Shown here in pieces: positions 60,541 to 64,000 of a stretch of 64,000 nucleotides of DNA. A program made the position numbers and the translations under genes. Position 1 is the stretch's first letter. Each line of letters starts with the position of its first letter. Source of the stretch: Siphlonurus alternatus (Eukaryota > Arthropoda > Insecta > Ephemeroptera > Siphlonuridae); assembly GCA_949825025.1 (NCBI GenBank), contig OX463779.1:37706203-37770202 (forward strand), in the 5' to 3' direction. A model generated the notes under the pieces. The model was given only the letters and a program-made list of their open reading frames with translations, searched no databases and was not told the origin of the DNA.

Positions 60541-61307
60541 TCACAAATTCACTGCATTTACCTGACAGTATTAAATACAGATTCGCTGACGACACCTCAT
60601 AAGAATAAAACTGTCGGTCGTCCGTCTGTACTCAATTCCGTTGTGTAAACTTACGAAGTAATTTTCTGCTTCCCGGCAACCTGCCAATGGCATTATCACG
60701 GTCAGCTGGTAGTCTATGAATGTAAGGTACGTTCCTCCTGTGAACAGAAAGATATAAATTTGTAAAACATTGCTTCGAAATTATTAAATTTTTAAATAAC
60801 ATGAAGGTTTCCAGCAGACCCATTCCACTGCTCCAAAGTGTTTGAGGCTGGCAACATTATACCTGAAATTTACCATACCTTACCTGTTAATTTGCAGTGC
60901 ACTGTAAGGTCTGTAAGACTGTCAAATTTCTTGTCGGCTGCTTCGGCGGCCGTGTGCTTTGCAGGAATGCATGGCATATATGCATATGCATGATATTCAT
61001 ACTGTACTGTATGCATATACAAACGGTAGCATTATACTCTTTATAATCATTAACATTACATTTGTGTATGTATGCATATGCATACAGTTCAGTATCATAA
61101 ACGCTATGCATTCAAGCAGTAAAATATATGCATGCATATTTATAGAATATATATGCATACTCTAGGTATGATATAGCCCTTGGCTAAAACATTCAACACA
61201 AAACAAACGTATCATACATACCTGCATGGAGTATTCCCTGGCACAATATACTTAATAAACAAAATAATGAACATGATCATTACCTTAAATTTGGACAGTA
61301 CCGCCAT
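60541..61307 (-). CDS. Weak candidate: small four-exon gene (66 residues)
   Basis: Minus-strand exons are 61307-61284, 60956-60884, 60737-60655 and 60561-60541. They join in one frame: MAVLSKFK, then HTAAEAADKKFDSLTDL onward, then GTYLTFIDYQLTVIMPLAG onward, then VNAVNL and a stop. The splice sites of exons 2 and 3 are good (CAG|GTAAGG, TTCACAG, GTAAGT), but the acceptor of exon 2 (CAAAG) is weak. A TATA-like box lies about 155 bp upstream of the ATG. I do not recognise the protein. It sits in a duplicated, repeat-rich block, so it may be a relic or a chance assembly. Confidence 0.25.
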
Positions 61308-61454
61308 AAAGTCCAATAACAGACGTAGAATATAGTTTATATTCACCCATCCGAACGACCGGAAAAGCTGGCAAAAAAGGCAGCAACAAAACCTGTATGG
61401 AAGTTGGTGGTTTCACGCCACCTAGAAACAGAATTCATCACAAAGCAACTGGCA

Positions 61455-61467
61455 CTACTTTTTATAT
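61455..61467 (-). promoter_or_regulatory. TATA-like box upstream of the small candidate gene
   Basis: The minus strand reads GTATATAAAAAGT here. A start about 30 bp downstream would leave a leader of roughly 120 nt before the ATG at 61307. It supports the candidate gene only weakly in this AT-rich DNA. Confidence 0.3.
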
Positions 61468-62133
61468 ACATTACTGAAACATAATAATTACTAAAATATA
61501 ACTTATCTGATCTGAATATCACTCAAAATCACAAAACACAATGCATTTGTAGTCAAGACACATGTGGGTCCCGCCGTGCCCGTGATCCGTGATGAAATTG
61601 CTCCGCCGAACTTTTTTTATTTTTTTCGTCGCGTAATATTCAATTTCCATTGCGCATGCGCAGGGATTTTTCACGCGCGACTCCGCAAATCGTGGAGTTT
61701 TCGTGGGCCTTTTCCATGTGATCAAACTAAACGAATTAATAACATTTGTGTGATAAAAAAAATTAGAAGAAATGTCACGGCAATACACATAAAGAGCTAG
61801 TAAATTAAGAAAAGCAAAAATATTAAATTTTTAATGTTATGGAAAACTGGTGGAGCTGGTCATCCGTGGGACTCCTTGATCCTTTCCACTGGTTGTCCAC
61901 GATGAACTTAGATTATTAGCAAATATTTTTTAAACACGTTCAATTTAAATCAATTTTTGATTGCCGTATGTGGAGGTTTTTCCTTAATACACAGAATCTA
62001 TTTTTAATCAAGTACTGTAATTTTTAAACTAGTGGAAAAGAGTGGACAACTTGTGGAAAAATCCATTCCACTTCTTTTCCATGTTAATCCACGTTTAATC
62101 CACTACGGGTTCCACGAGTGTGCTACCAGGGTA

Positions 62134-62154
62134 AAGCTATTTCAACGTTAAATC

Positions 62155-62223
<69 letters not shown>

Positions 62224-64000
62224 TATTAGGACTTCCCGTGTCCCGAGTCATATGGATTCGAGACACGGCAGTTTTTTTAATGGTAAATTTACACATTTAT
62301 AATAAGTTTATTTTGACTGCCTTGTCTCGATTGCAGACACGGCAGTCTAAAATAAAGCTTTTTTAACGTTAAATCGTATATGTTATAGGACTCCCGTGTC
62401 CCGAGTGGAGACACGGCAGTTTTTTATATGGTGATTTTAGATTTAATAAATTCTATTTTGACTCCCTTGTCTCGATTGCAGACACGGCAGTCTAAAATAA
62501 AGCTTTTTTAACGTTAAATCGTATATGTTATAGGACTCCCGTGTCCCGAGTGGAGACACGGCAGTTTTTTTATATGGTAAATTTATATTTAATAAGTTCT
62601 ATTTTGACTGCCTTGTCTCGATTGCAGACACGGCAGTCTAAAATAAAGCTTTTTTAACGTTAAATCGTGTATGTTATAGGACTCCCGTGTCCCGAGTGCA
62701 GACACGGCAGTTTTTTTTATATGGTAAATTTATATTTAATAAGTTCTATTTTGACTGCCTTGTCTCGATTGCAGACACGGCAGTCTAAAATAAAGCTTTT
62801 TTAACGTTAAATCGTGTATGTTATAGGACTCCCGTGTCCCGAGTGGAGACACGGCAGTTTTTTATATGGTGATTTTAGATTTAATAAATTCTATTTTGAC
62901 TCCCTTGTCTTGATTGCAGACACGGCAGTCTAAAATAAAGCTTTTTTTAACGTTAAATCGTATATGTTATAGGACTCCCGTGTCCCGAGTGGAGACACGG
63001 CAGTTTTTTTATATGCTGATTTTAGATTTAATAAATTCTATTTTGACTCCCTTGTCTCGATTGCAGACACGGCAGTCTAAAATAAAGCTTTTTTAACGTT
63101 AAATCGTATATGTTATAGGACTCCCGTGTCCCGAGTGGGAGACACGGCAGTTTTTTTATATGGTAATTTACATTTAATAAATTCTATTTTGACTCCCGCC
63201 TTGTCTTGATTGCAGACACGGCTGTCTAAAATAAAGCTTTTTTTAACGTTAAATCGTATATGTTATAGGACTCCCGTGTCCCGAGTGGAGACACGGCAGT
63301 TTTTTTATATGGTGATTTTAGATTTAATAAATTCTATTTTGACTCCCTTGTCTCGATTGCAGACACGGCAGTCTAAAATAAAGCTTTTTTAACGTTAAAT
63401 CGTATATGTTATAGGACTCCCGTGTCCCGAGTGGAGACACGGCAGTTTTTTATATGGTAAATTTAAATTTAATAAGTTCTATTTTGACTGCCTTGTCTCG
63501 ATTGCAGACACGGCAGTCTAAAATAAAGCTTTTTTAACGTTAAATCGTATATGTTATAGGACTCCCGTGTCCCGATCAGTGGAGACACGGCAGTTTTTTT
63601 ATATGGTAAATTTACATTTAATAAGTTCTATTTTGACTCCCTTGTCTCGATTGCAGACACGGCAGTCTAAAATAAAGCTTTTTTAACGTTAAATCGTATA
63701 TGTTATAGGACTCCCGTGTCCCGAGTGGAGACACGGCAGTTTTTTTATATGGTAATTTACATTTAATAAATTCTATTTTGTCTCCCGCCTTGTCTTGATT
63801 GCAGACACGGCTGTCTAAAATAAAGCTTTTTTTAACGTTAAATCGTGTATGTTATAGGACTCCCGTGTCCCGAGTGGAGACACGGCAGTTTTTTATATGG
63901 TGATTTTAGATTTAATAAATTCTATTTTGACTCCCTTGTCTTGATTGCAGACACGGCAGTCTAAAATAAAGCTTTTTTTAACGTTAAATCGTATATGTTA
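62134..64000. repeat. Tandem satellite, 145-149 bp units, open at the window end
   Basis: About a dozen head-to-tail units can be counted from the shared AGCTTTTTTAACGTTAAATC block at 62356, 62501, 62647, 62794, 62939, 63086, 63235, 63382, 63527, 63676, 63824 and 63970. Each unit has CCGTGTCCCGAG followed by GAGACACGGCAG, a hairpin with CCGTGTC paired to GACACGG. A second GACACGGCAG occurs after CTCGATTGCA. The first unit is expanded by a (TA)n tract (62155-62220). The open reading frames that cross units are by-products of the period. Confidence 0.95.
62155..62220. repeat. (TA)n expansion inside the first satellite unit
   Basis: The unit sequence AATCGTATATGTTATAGG is here AATCGTATAT, then about 60 bp of TA repeat, then GTTATATTAGG. 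The tract therefore grew from the short TATAT inside the unit. Confidence 0.8.

Larger units (their letters stand above)
57378..62133. mobile_element. Candidate 4.75-kb transposon bounded by 15-bp inverted repeats
   Basis: TACCCTGGTAGCACA (57378-57392) and TGTGCTACCAGGGTA (62119-62133) are perfect inverted copies, with no nearer partner found for either. Both subterminal regions repeat short TCCAC/GTGGA motifs. The outer flanks resemble the two halves of one satellite unit: TTGTCTCGATTGCAGACA on the left and TTCAACGTTAAATCG on the right. This suggests insertion into a satellite unit with a TA duplication. No transposase frame is visible. The inside holds duplicated segments and a candidate small gene. 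Confidence 0.4.

Noticed and set aside
62914..63392. 60-residue frames repeating MQTRQSKIKLF and RVETRQFF
   Set aside because: They arise because a satellite unit near 147 bp is a multiple of three. The frame breaks wherever unit length differs and there is no start or splice context.

Overview
This is nuclear DNA of an invertebrate animal. The main gene has 61 short exons that are mostly GC-rich, set in AT-rich introns and intergenic DNA full of (TA)n tracts, fold-back (MITE-like) elements and a decayed non-LTR retrotransposon. The gene content (motile-cilium dynein, small secreted protein) and repeat style fit an arthropod or another invertebrate, but I cannot name a species. Nothing in the window looks prokaryotic.

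Region 1 (1-38267, + strand) is the 3' four-fifths of an axonemal outer-arm dynein heavy chain of the beta type (DNAH9/DNAH11/DNAH17 clade). I placed 61 exons by hand. Joined, they give 10,823 nt in one open frame: 3,606 residues running from the tail to the C-terminal stop at 38265-38267. All landmarks are present in order: linker, AAA1-AAA4 with P-loops, stalk with microtubule-binding domain, AAA5, AAA6 and C-terminal domain. The first exons (roughly 850-900 residues by family length) lie upstream of the window. Three of the 60 introns use GC-AG boundaries. Intron 4 (5.6 kb) holds a complete-looking two-exon gene on the opposite strand (2145-3927) for a 98-residue secreted protein with a TATA box.

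Region 2 (38268-43431) is intergenic and holds five fold-back elements flanked by TTAA. Three of them stand end to end and share single TTAA junctions.

Region 3 (43432-54183, - strand) is a ten-exon gene for a 620-residue protein I do not recognise. It has a basic, low-complexity middle that suggests a nuclear protein, and a more ordinary C-terminal region. Its introns carry a broken LINE reverse transcriptase and a 916-bp fold-back element that contains another insertion.

Region 4 (54184-62133) is a pile of nested fold-back elements, AT-rich tracts and duplicated segments. A 4.75-kb segment (57378-62133) is bounded by perfect 15-bp inverted repeats and seems to split a satellite-like unit. 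Inside it is a weak candidate for a small four-exon gene with a TATA box. Region 5 (about 62134-64000) is a tandem satellite with 145-149 bp units that runs off the end of the window.

The dynein works in ciliary or flagellar beating. The neighbouring genes show no functional link to it.
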